Notes: generated from the letters alone by a model not told the origin. Counted from the stretch's first letter, positions 1 through 8,728 are shown. The stretch is DNA of 64,000 nucleotides from Planctomycetia bacterium (GCA_015075745.1 JABTTW010000001.1:2666001-2730000), one strand, 5' to 3'. Translations and numbers: made by a program.

Positions 1-2
1 CG

Positions 3-299
3 GCGGAGGCACTCAAGGAATGGGAAAACGAAGGCGGACAGACGCCGCCGCAAAGCGTACGACCACCTTCGAAAGCGGCGGCCGCCAGGAAGTCCGTGAA
101 AAAGAAAAAACGAAAGCCTGCATCATCTTCTCCCAATCCACAATCCGTCTCCGCAGCAGATCGCGCGCGACAACGCAAAGCCAAGGCCGCCGCCAAGCTC
201 TCTCGGGTCAAGCGCTCCGGTCTTAAGAACCGCGTGCTTGGACACGTGTCCGCCCGGGGCAAGCGCGCCCAAGCCCGTCGCGATGCGAAGAACGATTAA
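3..299 (+). CDS. C-terminal part of an unidentified Lys/Arg-rich protein (may start upstream)
   Basis: This frame is open from the left edge of the window to a TAA at 297-299. It reads as a short acidic stretch (EALKEWENEGG), a proline-rich linker and a strongly basic tail of about 65 residues ending HVSARGKRAQARRDAKND. Third-position GC is high throughout, which supports real coding. An internal GTG at 96 has an AGGAA four bases upstream, so the gene could instead be a stand-alone 67-residue basic protein. I do not recognise the family. The charge suggests nucleic-acid or ribosome contact, and the next gene is a ribosome hibernation factor 35 nt away, but that is inference only. Confidence 0.5.
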   Translation, partial: AEALKEWENEGGQTPPQSVRPPSKAAAARKSVKKKKRKPASSSPNPQSVSAADRARQRKAKAAAKLSRVKRSGLKNRVLGHVSARGKRAQARRDAKND

Positions 300-334
300 A
301 AGCTAGGCACTTCGATTATTGAGGAACACACGTC

Positions 335-652
335 ATGATGATACAAGTCAATACGGGTAGACAGACCCCCGACTCCGCCGGCCTGACCGATTATGTTGAA
401 AAGTTGATCCACGATGAGTTCGATCGCTTTGCGGACAGAATCACCCGGGTCGAAGTCCACCTGACCGACGTAAACAGCGCGGCCAAGTCGGGCGGCGACG
501 ATAAGCGATGTCAGATCGAGGTGCGCATGTCCGGCCTGCAGCCGTTAAGCGCGACCAACCACGCCGATTCGCACGAATTGGCGATGAATGGCGCCGCTGG
601 AAAAATGTTGAGACTAATCGAAGCCACGCTGGGAAGGCTTGACGATCGTTGA
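335..652 (+). CDS. hpf: Ribosome hibernation promoting factor (HPF/RaiA family), short form
   Basis: The 105-residue protein matches the short HPF/RaiA (sigma-54 modulation) family in length and pattern. It has an amphipathic first helix (YVEKLIHDEFDRFADRI), a beta strand with VEVHLTDVNS, a KRCQIEVRM strand and a C-terminal helix with AAGKMLRLIEATLGR. Family members bind the 30S subunit in the decoding region and silence or dimerise ribosomes in stationary phase. The long-form C-terminal dimerisation domain is absent. A GAGGAA lies 9 nt upstream of the ATG. A second ATG follows directly, so the start is uncertain by one codon. Confidence 0.85.
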   Translation: MMIQVNTGRQTPDSAGLTDYVEKLIHDEFDRFADRITRVEVHLTDVNSAAKSGGDDKRCQIEVRMSGLQPLSATNHADSHELAMNGAAGKMLRLIEATLGRLDDR

Positions 653-852
653 GATTTGACGTGCGGCGGCCATCTGAATTGCTCGAATTAAGTGACAAAC
701 TGCACGACGACGACAGCCAGTAAGCGATGCCGGAGAACACGGGACACGCCCAATCGAGACGCAGGCGTGTTGAACAGTCAAAATCGGAATCGACAGTCAA
801 CCTCGCGTTTGATGTTGAGGCCGGTTTCGCAGTCAATAACCGTGACAACGCG

Positions 853-879
853 GCAAGCTCCTTCTTTAGGCAAGCTTGC
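853..879 (-). terminator. Stem-loop downstream of tRNA-Ser
   Basis: Perfect 7-bp inverted repeat GCAAGCT / AGCTTGC with a 13-nt loop, about 20 nt past the 3' end of the tRNA on the minus strand. There is no following T-tract, so it may be a processing or weak termination structure. The rest of 653-898 shows no gene. Confidence 0.3.
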
Positions 880-898
880 GACTTGCTTTGAGAATCAT

Positions 899-983
899 CG
901 GAGAGGGAGGGATTCGAACCCCCGGTACCTTGCGGTACAGCGGTTTTCAAGACCGCCACCTTCGGCCACTCGGTCACCTCTCC
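899..983 (-). tRNA. tRNA-Ser (anticodon TGA)
   Basis: On the minus strand an 85-nt cloverleaf can be drawn. The 7-bp acceptor stem is GGAGAGG/CCTCTCC with discriminator G. The D arm is GACCGAGTGGCC, the anticodon loop is CTTGAAA with anticodon TGA, and the T loop is GGTTCGAATCC. The long variable arm (TGTACCGCAAGGTACC) is diagnostic of the class II tRNAs Ser, Leu and Tyr. The anticodon fixes serine UCA/UCN decoding. No CCA is encoded, so it must be added after transcription. Confidence 0.95.
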
Positions 984-1288
984 AGCGGACCGTCGGCGGG
1001 CGCGCCGGTGGGCCTGAATCGAAATCGCGCCGCCCGATGGTCATCGGGATTGTACACCTCAAGATTCGGTTGGAAAGCGCGGGGCCCGTTTCGTCCATTT
1101 CCCGAGTGCCGCCCTCCCAAAATGATAGCCGTAGCCAAGCCAAATGCCCGGCGGGAAGCCCTATGACATGGGTCTCTCGTGGCCTTTTCCGCCGGTCCGC
1201 CGCGACACGGCTCGCCGCGATTGTCAGGTAAATCGCGGGCACATTTCCAATGGGGCGGGTAGAATCACCCCGTAGAGAGGGTCGGCTC
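984..1288. other. Intergenic region without a recognisable gene
   Basis: About 305 nt between the tRNA and the ECF sigma gene. I see no convincing coding frame or strong terminator. The 3' end (1271-1280, CGTAGAGAGG) supplies the ribosome binding site for the sigma factor. Promoters for the divergent tRNA and sigma genes must lie here, but I could not assign clear boxes. Confidence 0.5.
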
Positions 1289-1927
1289 GTGAATTCGCTT
1301 CCACAAGATGACGAGTCTTCACTGAAGACCTTGGTGTCCCGCGCGGTCGACGGGGACGCCGATGCCCTCTCTACCATGCTTGGTCGCTACGGGCCGGAGA
1401 TCGAGGGCCGGCTTCAAATCTCGCGCAAATGGCGCACGGTTCTCGAGCCGGGCGATGTCATGCAGGTGACCTACCTGGAGGCCTTCATGCAGATCGGCCG
1501 GTTCCGGCCGGATCAGCATGCAAGCTTCCCGGCATGGCTCAAGCGCATCGCGGAGAACAACCTGCGCGACGCCATTCGGGCCCTCGAACGTCAAAAGCAA
1601 CCGCAGCCTCACATGCGCGTCGAGGCGGCGGTGGGCGCGGAGTCCTTCGTCCAGCTCTACGAGGCCCTGGCGGCGACTTCCACGACGCCCAGCCGCGTCG
1701 TCGGAAAGGCGGACACCAAGCGGCTTCTCGAAGAATCCATCGATCAACTCCCCCCCGATTATGCCAGGACGGTGCGGCTCTACGACCTTGAAGGACGCCC
1801 GATCGGCGAGATTTGCAGACAGATGGGCAGGTCAGCGGGAGCGATTCACATGCTTCGGGCGCGGGCCCACGAACGACTGTGCGAGCTTCTTGGCACCGCC
1901 TCGGCGTGGTTCGGATCGAACGCGTGA
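1289..1927 (+). CDS. ECF-type RNA polymerase sigma factor
   Basis: The 212-residue protein has the two-domain ECF layout. Sigma region 2 is at about residues 10-90 (EPGDVMQVTYLEAF, FPAWLKRIAENNLRDAIR, the -10 recognition helix). Region 4 is near the C-terminus (IDQLPPDYARTVRLYDLEG, then a helix-turn-helix with IGEICRQMGRSAGAIHMLRARA). I chose the GTG at 1289 because AGAGAGG lies 8 nt upstream; an in-frame ATG at 1250 has no binding site. The gene lies 73 nt upstream of a Ser/Thr kinase. Planctomycete ECF genes often sit beside such kinases, so phosphorylation-linked control is plausible. I see no separate anti-sigma gene. Confidence 0.85.
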   Translation: MNSLPQDDESSLKTLVSRAVDGDADALSTMLGRYGPEIEGRLQISRKWRTVLEPGDVMQVTYLEAFMQIGRFRPDQHASFPAWLKRIAENNLRDAIRALERQKQPQPHMRVEAAVGAESFVQLYEALAATSTTPSRVVGKADTKRLLEESIDQLPPDYARTVRLYDLEGRPIGEICRQMGRSAGAIHMLRARAHERLCELLGTASAWFGSNA

Positions 1928-2000
1928 ATCGGGCCGCCGGTTTGTCGCATGAGAATCAGGAGGGCGGACCGGGATTCGGTCGCCCGTAAGGTCACCAAGC

Positions 2001-4796
2001 GTGAGCGAGCAAACTGGATCATCAGGACGTCACCAGGCGTGGATCAGCGCTGCGCGCGAGCAATTCGCGGCGGCCAAGGGGGTCGGCGGGTCGTCGGGCG
2101 ATCGCGCGGCCATCGGCGCACCGGGCGGCACCGCGTCGACGACGGGCGGACGGCGAATCTCGGCTGCGCCCGAATTGCCGGGCTATTCGGGACTGGTCGA
2201 GCTTCATCGCGGCGGACAGGGCGTCGTTTATCGCGGGGTGCAGAAATCGACGGGCCGAACCGTGGCCATCAAGGTCATGCGCGAGGGGCCCTTTGCCGGG
2301 GAGAGCGATCGACTTCGATTCGAGCGCGAGGCGGCGATCCTGGCAAAGCTCCAGCACGATCGCGTCGTGGGGATCCTGGATCGCGGCGAGGAGGCGGGGT
2401 GCTACTACTTCGTCATGGATTACGTGGACGGCCGGTCGCTTGACCGGTATGTCCGTGAGGAGCAACCCAGCCTCCGTAAGCGGCTGGAGTTGTTCGCGCT
2501 CATATGCGAGACGGTCAGCGCCGCGCACGTCAAAGGCATCATCCACCGCGACCTTAAGCCGGGCAATCTGCTCGTCGATGAGACGGGGCAACCGCGCGTC
2601 CTCGACTTCGGCCTGGCCAAATTGACGTCGCTGGATGACTTCACGGTGACACCCGCGCAGACGATGACCGGGCAGTTCATCGGCTCTCTTCCGTGGGCGT
2701 CACCGGAACAGGTGGGCGGTGAGCCGGATCAGATCGACACGCGCACCGATGTCTATTCACTCGGCGTCATTCTGTTTCATCTACTGACCGAGACATTTCC
2801 CTATCGCGTCGTGGGCCGTCCCAAGGATGTGATGGAGAACATTCTGTCCGTCGTGCCGGACGCTCCGTCGCGTGTGGCGAAATCTACTTTCCAGGTGACA
2901 GCGCCCGGCGAACGAGTTGACGCGGATCTCGACACGATCGCGCTGAAGTGCCTTCAGAAGGATCGGGCACGGCGCTATCAGACAGCGGCGGAGCTGGCCC
3001 GTGATGTTCGGCATTATCTCGGCGGCGAACCGATCGAGGCCCGGCGTGACAGCACGTGGTACCTGCTGACCAAGTTGGCGGCGCGACATCGCACGCCGGC
3101 CGTCGTCGCCGGGGCGTTTGTCCTGCTGCTCGTCGGTTCGGGCGTCGTTTCGCTGGCCCTCTGGCGACAGGCGACGCAGGAACGCGATCGAGCGATCAAG
3201 GTCGGCGACATGGAGGCGTCGGCGCGGCATCGGGCGGACGCGGAGGCGGCCAAGGCGCAGGCGGTCAGCGGATTTCTGGAAGAGATGCTGACGGCGGCCG
3301 ACCCGACGGTGGCGCGCAACCCCGATCTCACCGTGAAAGAGGCGCTCGATGTGTCGGCGAAGAAGATCGACGAAGGCTCGCTGAAGTCACAGCCGGAAGT
3401 CGAGATCGCGGCGCGCAACGCCATCGGCAAGACCTATTTCGGACTCGGACTTTATGAGGAGTCGCTGGCCCAGCATCGCCGCGCTTTGGAGATGGCGCGG
3501 CCGGACGGCGAGGGCACGGCGGCGATCGTCGATGAAGACATGCTGGCCGAACTGCTTCGCAGGCTCGGCGAGACTTTGTCCACGATGGGCAAAATCGAGG
3601 AGGCGGAAAAGGTTTTCGGCGAGGCGATTGAGATCGGACGACGGCTTCACGGCGACCGAAGCACCGAAGTCGGATTCTGTCTGAACGAACTGGCGATCAT
3701 CCGGAAGACCCTCGGCGACCGGGAGGGGGCGGAGAAGCTCTATCGTGAGACCCTTGAGATCACGCGGGTAACGCCGGGGCCGGATAGCGCTGAGTACTGC
3801 GTCACGTTGAACAATCTGGCGATCCTCGTTTCCGGCCGCGGAGATTTCGACGAAGCCGAAAAGATGATGCGCGAAGTGCTCGAAACGCGCCGCAGGGTGC
3901 TCGGCGAGGACAGCCCGGAAGTTGCCAACAGCCTGAACAGCCTCGCCAATGTGCTTCAATCCAAGGGCGATGCCAAAAGCGCCGAGGCGATGCTGCGCGA
4001 TGCATTGGCCCTGCGCCGGCGCGTGTTTGGAGCGGAGCATCCCGCGGTGGCGACGAACATCAACGATCTGGGCGTGATGCTGGACGGGCTGGGTCGCCAC
4101 GACGAGGCAGCGGAGTTGCTGACGCAGAGCCTGGAGATGCGCCGCAAGCTCTTGGGCCCCGAGCACACGGAGACCGCCGTCAGCATGAACAACCTGGCGT
4201 ACGCCCTCTTCAACAACCACGACTACCCCGGGGCGATCAAGATGTTCAGCGACGCCCTGGAATTGATTCGCAAGGGGTTTGGCCCGGTCCATCCCTATGT
4301 TTCCGGCGTCCTGTGGAATCTGGCGGATGTCTATGAGGCGATGCACGACGACGAGGCCTTCGAGAAAGCGACACGCGAGATGCTTGAGGTCGATACAAAA
4401 ATCTTCGGCCTGGAAAGCGCCAAGGTCTGCAACGATCAAGTCCGCGTGGCCATGTGTTTGATCCGTACCGAGCGGCCGGCTGAGGCGGAGGGCCTGCTGC
4501 GACAGTGCGTGAAAGTTCGCGAGAAGGTGCTTCCGCCGGGGACATGGACCATTTACTCCGCGCGCAGCCTTCTCGGTGAAGCCCTCGCCGCCCAGAAGAA
4601 GTTTGATGAGGCCGAGCCACTGTTGGTTTCTGCGTGTGATGATCTTCAGAAAAATGAAGTCGCGCCGCCGATTCGCAAGAAGGAGGCAATCGAGCGCGTC
4701 ATCCGGCTTTACGAATCCTGGGGCGTCGCCGCCGCCGACAAGCTGAGTCTGGCACAGCCGTGGCGCGACCAGTTGGCCAAGCTCGATGAGCCCTAG
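2001..4796 (+). CDS. Membrane-anchored serine/threonine protein kinase with C-terminal TPR repeats
   Basis: The 931-residue protein starts at GTG 2001. The Hanks-type kinase domain is at about residues 60-340: glycine loop GGQGVVY, catalytic Lys91 in VAIKVM, HRDLKPGN with Asp184, LDFG with Asp202, and an activation-loop SPEQ. All catalytic residues are present, so it should be active. One membrane segment is at about 366-388 (VVAGAFVLLLVGSGVVSLAL). After it, from about residue 410 to the C-terminus, come many TPR units of about 42 residues (for example SLNSLANVLQSKGD, NNLAYALFNNHDY), of the kinesin-light-chain-like kind. The kinase is predicted to be cytoplasmic and the TPRs across the membrane, where they would bind proteins. 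It lies just downstream of the ECF sigma gene, suggesting one signalling unit. Confidence 0.9.
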   Translation: MSEQTGSSGRHQAWISAAREQFAAAKGVGGSSGDRAAIGAPGGTASTTGGRRISAAPELPGYSGLVELHRGGQGVVYRGVQKSTGRTVAIKVMREGPFAGESDRLRFEREAAILAKLQHDRVVGILDRGEEAGCYYFVMDYVDGRSLDRYVREEQPSLRKRLELFALICETVSAAHVKGIIHRDLKPGNLLVDETGQPRVLDFGLAKLTSLDDFTVTPAQTMTGQFIGSLPWASPEQVGGEPDQIDTRTDVYSLGVILFHLLTETFPYRVVGRPKDVMENILSVVPDAPSRVAKSTFQVTAPGERVDADLDTIALKCLQKDRARRYQTAAELARDVRHYLGGEPIEARRDSTWYLLTKLAARHRTPAVVAGAFVLLLVGSGVVSLALWRQATQERDRAIKVGDMEASARHRADAEAAKAQAVSGFLEEMLTAADPTVARNPDLTVKEALDVSAKKIDEGSLKSQPEVEIAARNAIGKTYFGLGLYEESLAQHRRALEMARPDGEGTAAIVDEDMLAELLRRLGETLSTMGKIEEAEKVFGEAIEIGRRLHGDRSTEVGFCLNELAIIRKTLGDREGAEKLYRETLEITRVTPGPDSAEYCVTLNNLAILVSGRGDFDEAEKMMREVLETRRRVLGEDSPEVANSLNSLANVLQSKGDAKSAEAMLRDALALRRRVFGAEHPAVATNINDLGVMLDGLGRHDEAAELLTQSLEMRRKLLGPEHTETAVSMNNLAYALFNNHDYPGAIKMFSDALELIRKGFGPVHPYVSGVLWNLADVYEAMHDDEAFEKATREMLEVDTKIFGLESAKVCNDQVRVAMCLIRTERPAEAEGLLRQCVKVREKVLPPGTWTIYSARSLLGEALAAQKKFDEAEPLLVSACDDLQKNEVAPPIRKKEAIERVIRLYESWGVAAADKLSLAQPWRDQLAKLDEP

Positions 4797-4852
4797 CCCG
4801 ACCCTGCCGGCCGCCGGTTCAAAGTTGCACCCGTCGCGCTTATCATCTCCGC

Positions 4853-5962
4853 ATGTCCACCGCCGCACAGGTTCGAGTTGATCTGCCGGGCCGCGCCTAT
4901 GACATCCTGATCGGCGAGGGCGAGTTGGATCGCCTCGGCGAGCAAGTCGCCGCACGCATCGAATCGAAACGAGCCACCATTGTCACCGATAGTCATGTCG
5001 GGCCGCTTTACCTCAAGCGCGCCGCTTCAGGGCTGGGGCGCTCAGGCATCGATACGCACGCCGTCACAATTCCAGCCGGGGAAGCCTCGAAGTCACTGAC
5101 CCAGCTCGCTCGCGTCTTTGACGAGTTAGCGGCGCGCGGCCATTCGCGCGACGAGGTGGTCATCGCGCTGGGCGGCGGGGTCATCGGCGACCTTGCCGGT
5201 CTCGCCGCGGCGCTTTGGAATCGCGGTATGCCCTTCGTGCAGTGCCCGACGACGCTGGAGGCGCAGATCGACGCATCCATCGGCGGCAAGACGGCGATCA
5301 ACCATTCGGCGGGCAAGAACCTGATCGGCGCCTTTCATCAGCCGTCGGTGGTGTGCATCGACGTGACATGCCTGGGGACGCTGTCCGACCGCGACTTCAT
5401 TGCAGGCCTCGCCGAGTCGGTCAAGCACGCGATCATCTGCGATCCGGCGTTCTTCGCATGGCACGAGACGAACGGGAAGCAAGTGCTCGCCCGCGAGCCG
5501 GCCGCGATCATTGAGTTGGTTCGGCGCAATTGCGAGATCAAGGCCCGCGTGGTTGAGCAGGACGAGCGCGAGTCTGCGACCGACGGCGTGGGACGCGCGG
5601 CGCTGAACTTCGGCCATACCATCGGCCATGCCATCGAGGCCCAGGCAGCATATGCCCTGCGTCACGGCGAGGCGGTGGCGCTGGGGATGATCGCGGAGAT
5701 GGACCTGGCCGTCCGGCGCTGCGGGCTTGTCGCGGCCGATCGTGATCGGGCCATCGCGCTGATGGGAGCGACCGGCCTGCCGACGAGGAGCACGGCGCCG
5801 ATCGACGCAGATGACATCATTTCACGATTGGGGACGGATAAGAAGAAGCGCGGGCAAATGGTCCGGTTTGTCGTGCCGCGCCATATCGGACAGGTAGCGT
5901 GGCTGGAAGGCGTGATCGAAGACGATCTCCGCCGCGCGCTCGCAGGCGTGTCGATGCCGTAG
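4853..5962 (+). CDS. aroB: 3-dehydroquinate synthase
   Basis: The 369-residue protein is a full-length AroB, the NAD- and metal-dependent second enzyme of the shikimate pathway (DAHP to 3-dehydroquinate). Visible landmarks are GEASKSL (about 80), the NAD-binding GGGVIGDLAG (about 106-115), the substrate loop DASIGGKTAIN (about 140-150), the metal/active-site ESVKHAIICD (about 185) and the metal ligand motif NFGHTIGHA (about 252). It lies 56 nt after the kinase gene on the same strand. No strong ribosome binding site precedes the ATG. No other shikimate gene is nearby. Confidence 0.95.
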   Translation: MSTAAQVRVDLPGRAYDILIGEGELDRLGEQVAARIESKRATIVTDSHVGPLYLKRAASGLGRSGIDTHAVTIPAGEASKSLTQLARVFDELAARGHSRDEVVIALGGGVIGDLAGLAAALWNRGMPFVQCPTTLEAQIDASIGGKTAINHSAGKNLIGAFHQPSVVCIDVTCLGTLSDRDFIAGLAESVKHAIICDPAFFAWHETNGKQVLAREPAAIIELVRRNCEIKARVVEQDERESATDGVGRAALNFGHTIGHAIEAQAAYALRHGEAVALGMIAEMDLAVRRCGLVAADRDRAIALMGATGLPTRSTAPIDADDIISRLGTDKKKRGQMVRFVVPRHIGQVAWLEGVIEDDLRRALAGVSMP

Positions 5963-6333
5963 CACATCGCGGCGGCTGCCGATAATCCCGCCCTCGTTTC
6001 AACAAGCAATTCGAAATCCTGTCGAGCGGCCCAGGCACCCCAGTTTGCGGACGCACTTTTGCGCAGCGGAAGGCGGCGCGCCCGCACAGGCCGCAGATTC
6101 AGCGCGCGCGCAACAGCTTCACATCAGCCGCGTCCTAGCGACGCGGTGACGCTTCTTATTGAACACAACAAATCGGGGGGAGCCGAAGGGCGCCGTCGGC
6201 CCGGCAGTTGCCACATACACCAGCAAGACTGACCCACGCTGCCCTCAAGTGTTCATAGGCAGCCCGACCCGGCGAAGTCAAACGACCGCAGCAAAGGGCA
6301 ATAACGCCCGAAGAATTGAAAGGGGCAAGACAC
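5963..6333. promoter_or_regulatory. Intergenic region with a GC-rich stem-loop
   Basis: 371 nt between aroB and the PEP-CTERM gene. It contains a perfect 7-bp hairpin CCGCGTC/GACGCGG with a 5-nt loop at 6128-6146. The hairpin lacks a T-run but is well placed to end aroB transcription. The last 20 nt (GAAAGGGG at 6318-6324) form the binding site for the next gene. No other gene is evident. Confidence 0.4.
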
Positions 6334-6954
6334 ATGAAGAATCGAATCCATCAGCTCTCACTGGCCGTCATCGCCTGCGGCTTCAGCGCTTCGACCGCCA
6401 ACGCCACGCTCATCGACTACAACGGCATGGGATTCAAGTCGTCCATCAACTACAAGCTTGACGGCGATCCCAAGAGCGTCAAAGCGGGACAATTGCTTAT
6501 CGACTTCGACGGCAAGGACGAGATCGCCTACTGCGTCGATCTTCGTCACACCATCAAGAGCGAGTGGCAGGCAACGTTTGTCAATGTCGATTTCATCAAC
6601 GGTGGCAAGGCCGCCGCGTTCCTCTTCGACACCTTCGCCGCCGCCGTGGACAGTAATCTCAAGGCCGCCGCCCTTCAGGTCGCCATCTGGGAAGTCGTCG
6701 AGGACTATAGCTCGATCAACCTGGGCAGCGGCAATTTCAAGCTCACCACGACCGGCTCGATCGCTGCCCTGGCCCAGAGCTACCTGAGCGTCATCCCTGC
6801 CAACCTGAGCAACTACAACACCGACGCCTACATCATCAAGAGCGGCTCGAATCCGCGAAGCCAGCACCTCATCGTGCCGGAGCCGGGAACGCTGATCGCC
6901 ATCCTCGCCGGCCTGCCACTGGTCTTCCGCCGCAGACGCGAACTGGCCGCCTGA
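6334..6954 (+). CDS. PEP-CTERM sorting-domain protein with a thioester-domain-like (Cys-Gln) core
   Basis: 206 residues from the ATG at 6334, chosen for the GAAAGGGG 9 nt upstream and the signal peptide that follows (MKNRIHQLSLAVIACGFSAS). The C-terminus has the tripartite sorting signal VPEPGT, a hydrophobic segment (LIAILAGLPLVF) and RRRRE, which exosortase systems recognise and cleave. The core has YCVDLRH with Cys67 and, 48 residues later, ALQVAIWEV with Gln115. This resembles the Cys and TQxAIW motifs that form an internal thioester in TQXA/TED adhesin domains. A self-ligating surface protein is therefore possible, but I have not confirmed the fold. No exosortase gene is in the window. 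A strong terminator follows. Confidence 0.75.
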   Translation: MKNRIHQLSLAVIACGFSASTANATLIDYNGMGFKSSINYKLDGDPKSVKAGQLLIDFDGKDEIAYCVDLRHTIKSEWQATFVNVDFINGGKAAAFLFDTFAAAVDSNLKAAALQVAIWEVVEDYSSINLGSGNFKLTTTGSIAALAQSYLSVIPANLSNYNTDAYIIKSGSNPRSQHLIVPEPGTLIAILAGLPLVFRRRRELAA

Positions 6955-7010
6955 CCCTGATATCACCTTCTCCTGTTACCTGCCTACTGTTCGGACGCAC
7001 ACCTTTCCAT

Positions 7011-7049
7011 CGGGCACTCGCAAAGGACGCGAGTGCCCGGTGGTTTTTT
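7011..7049 (+). terminator. Rho-independent terminator of the PEP-CTERM gene
   Basis: Perfect 11-bp stem CGGGCACTCGC (7011-7021) / GCGAGTGCCCG (7029-7039), 7-nt loop, then a six-T run at 7044-7049. It sits 56 nt after the stop codon. Confidence 0.9.
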
Positions 7050-7184
7050 ACGCGCTTCCGGGACGCCCAGTCGCCGATGTCGCAAGATTAAGTTGTGACC
7101 TGGGGCCCGGGATTTCGTATTCAAGGGAGGGTACGCGCGGGAGGCAGGCAGCCCGCCGAATTGTCATGCGAGGACTGAGTATTC

Positions 7185-7750
7185 ATGATGGATGACGCCA
7201 GGGGAGAGCGGGGTGAGGGGCTTGGAGGATGGGTGCGCCGGCATCCGAAGCTGACGGCGGTTTTCTGCCTCTTTCTGCTCCTGCTGATGGGCACGCTCCT
7301 GTTTGACCGCGCGGCGGGCAATCGGCTTCAACACGAGCTGGACGCGATCAAGGCGCGCGGCGAGCCGATCAGCGTGCAGGATGTCAACGAGGCGAAGATC
7401 AATCTGCCGGACGAGAAGAACCCCGCGTTCACTGTGCTTTACCATGCCCAATTCCTGCAAAGGACCTGCAAAGTTTCTGAGGACGCCGACAAACGCCTAC
7501 CGGAAATCGGGAGCGCGAAGCCGGAGTTCACGGGCGTTCCGCTTCCTGCCGAACAAGTTGAGGCACTTCGGTGGTACTTCGATTCGCGGATTAACGATGT
7601 CTATCCGCTCGCGGACCCCACCGACTCGCCATCCGAGGACGAATCCAGAAACACGACGCTTGCCACGGCCGTTGAGGAGATCGAAGCAATCCTGGCCGAG
7701 CCTGGCGGGCGATACCAGGTCACGGTCATCACTGACCTGCCCCCAATTTA
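7185..7750 (+). pseudogene. 5' part of a membrane-anchored protein gene interrupted by an IS3-family element
   Basis: The frame begins ATG-ATG at 7185 and encodes a short cytoplasmic head, one membrane anchor at about residues 27-43 (AVFCLFLLLLMGTLLF) and an extracytoplasmic region up to about residue 188 (EIEAILAEPGGRYQVTV). It runs into the left end of the insertion sequence, where the reading becomes meaningless and stops at 7925. The continuation of the same kind of protein resumes at 9048-10055. I infer a single ancestral gene of about 520 residues. The exact junction cannot be restored from the sequence because no clear target duplication is visible. Its function is unknown. Confidence 0.75.
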
Positions 7751-8728
7751 TGTACCAGTTGCTATGAGAGTCGAGTCCACTTTTCGATCCTGCGCAGGCG
7801 CTGATAGCGAACCGGCAGGAGGGGAAGAAGCCGGGGTCCAGGGGCAGAGCCCTTGGCGGGGGTTTGGGGGCAGGGCCCCCAAGGCTTCCGATCTACACTG
7901 GGCCGCATACGCCGCCGGCGTCTGATAGCCCAGCGACGAATGCGGCCGATGGTGGTTGTAATCATTTTGCCAGGTGGCCGCCAGGACCTTGGCCTCGCGC
8001 AGATCGGCGAAGGACTCGGCATTGAGCAGTTCATCGCGCAGCTTGCCATTGAAGCTCTCGGAGTAGCCGTTCTCCCAGGGGCTGCCCGGCTCGATGTAGA
8101 GCGTGCCAATCTGCGCCGCCTCCAAGTAGCTTCGCAGCGCCTGGGCGATGAACTCCGGACCGTTGTCACTGCGGAGGAACCGCGGCGCCCCGCGAATGAG
8201 GATCACCTGGGCGACGATGTCGATGATCACCGAGGCGGTCATGCCGCGCTCGACTTCCAACGCCAGGCACTCCCGGGTGTACTCGTCGACCAGCGTCAAC
8301 CACTTCAGCGACCGATGGCCCTCATCCCGGTCATGGATGAAATCCCAGGCCCAGACGTGGTTGGGGTGTTCCGGGCGATGACGCAGAATCCCCCCGTCGC
8401 TATGGCCCAATCTGCGCTTCTTGTGCTGCCTTCGAGGCACTCGAAACCCTTCCTTCCGCCACAAGCGATAAACTCGCTTGCGGTTCACCTTCCAGCCCTC
8501 ACCCCGCAAGAGCGCCCAGACCCGACGGTAGCCATACCGGGGATGGTGTCGTACCTGCTCATGCATCGCGCGCACCAGCATCGGCTCATCCTCCACCACG
8601 AGCGGCTCGTACCGCTGAGTGCTTCGCGGCTGACCAACCACCTCACACGCCCGACGCTCCGACACCTCGCATGCCGTCTGCGCCTCCTGCACCGCCTCCC
8701 TGCGGCGCGCCGGGCTCGCTATTTTCCC
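7748..8728 (-). CDS. IS3-family transposase OrfB (DDE integrase domain, made by -1 frameshift)
   Basis: About 326 residues downstream of the frameshift site. An HTH_21-like region (HPRYGYRRVWALLRGEGW) is followed by the rve integrase core. The DDE triad is visible as WAWDFIHD, LRSDNGPEFIA and ENGYSESFNG. It normally acts as the OrfAB fusion that excises and integrates the element. The C-terminal 45 residues (from about GALPPNPRQG) run through a GC-rich hairpin region and the terminal repeat and end on a stop supplied by flanking DNA, so the native end may be shorter. The coordinates begin at the slippery site; the frame is open further upstream, to 8902, overlapping orfA. Confidence 0.85.
   Translation of the reverse strand, partial: GKIASPARRREAVQEAQTACEVSERRACEVVGQPRSTQRYEPLVVEDEPMLVRAMHEQVRHHPRYGYRRVWALLRGEGWKVNRKRVYRLWRKEGFRVPRRQHKKRRLGHSDGGILRHRPEHPNHVWAWDFIHDRDEGHRSLKWLTLVDEYTRECLALEVERGMTASVIIDIVAQVILIRGAPRFLRSDNGPEFIAQALRSYLEAAQIGTLYIEPGSPWENGYSESFNGKLRDELLNAESFADLREAKVLAATWQNDYNHHRPHSSLGYQTPAAYAAQCRSEALGALPPNPRQGLCPWTPASSPPAGSLSAPAQDRKVDSTLIATGT
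7751..7772. repeat. Left terminal inverted repeat of the IS3 element
   Basis: It begins TGTACCAGTTGCTATGAGAG and matches the reverse complement of 9026-9047 at 18 of 22 positions. The TG start fits the IS3 family. The transposase stop codon (complement of 7748-7750) lies just outside this end, in flanking DNA. Confidence 0.75.

Noticed and set aside
441..977. Minus-strand open frame spanning the hpf gene and tRNA-Ser
   Set aside because: It runs through the tRNA and antisense to HPF; not a real gene.
3387..4955. Long open frame on the minus strand opposite the kinase TPR region
   Set aside because: It is the shadow of high-GC coding on the plus strand, has no family motif, and would overlap the whole TPR domain.
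6334..6954. A local exosortase system for the PEP-CTERM protein
   Set aside because: No multi-span exosortase-like gene is present in this window; it must lie elsewhere.
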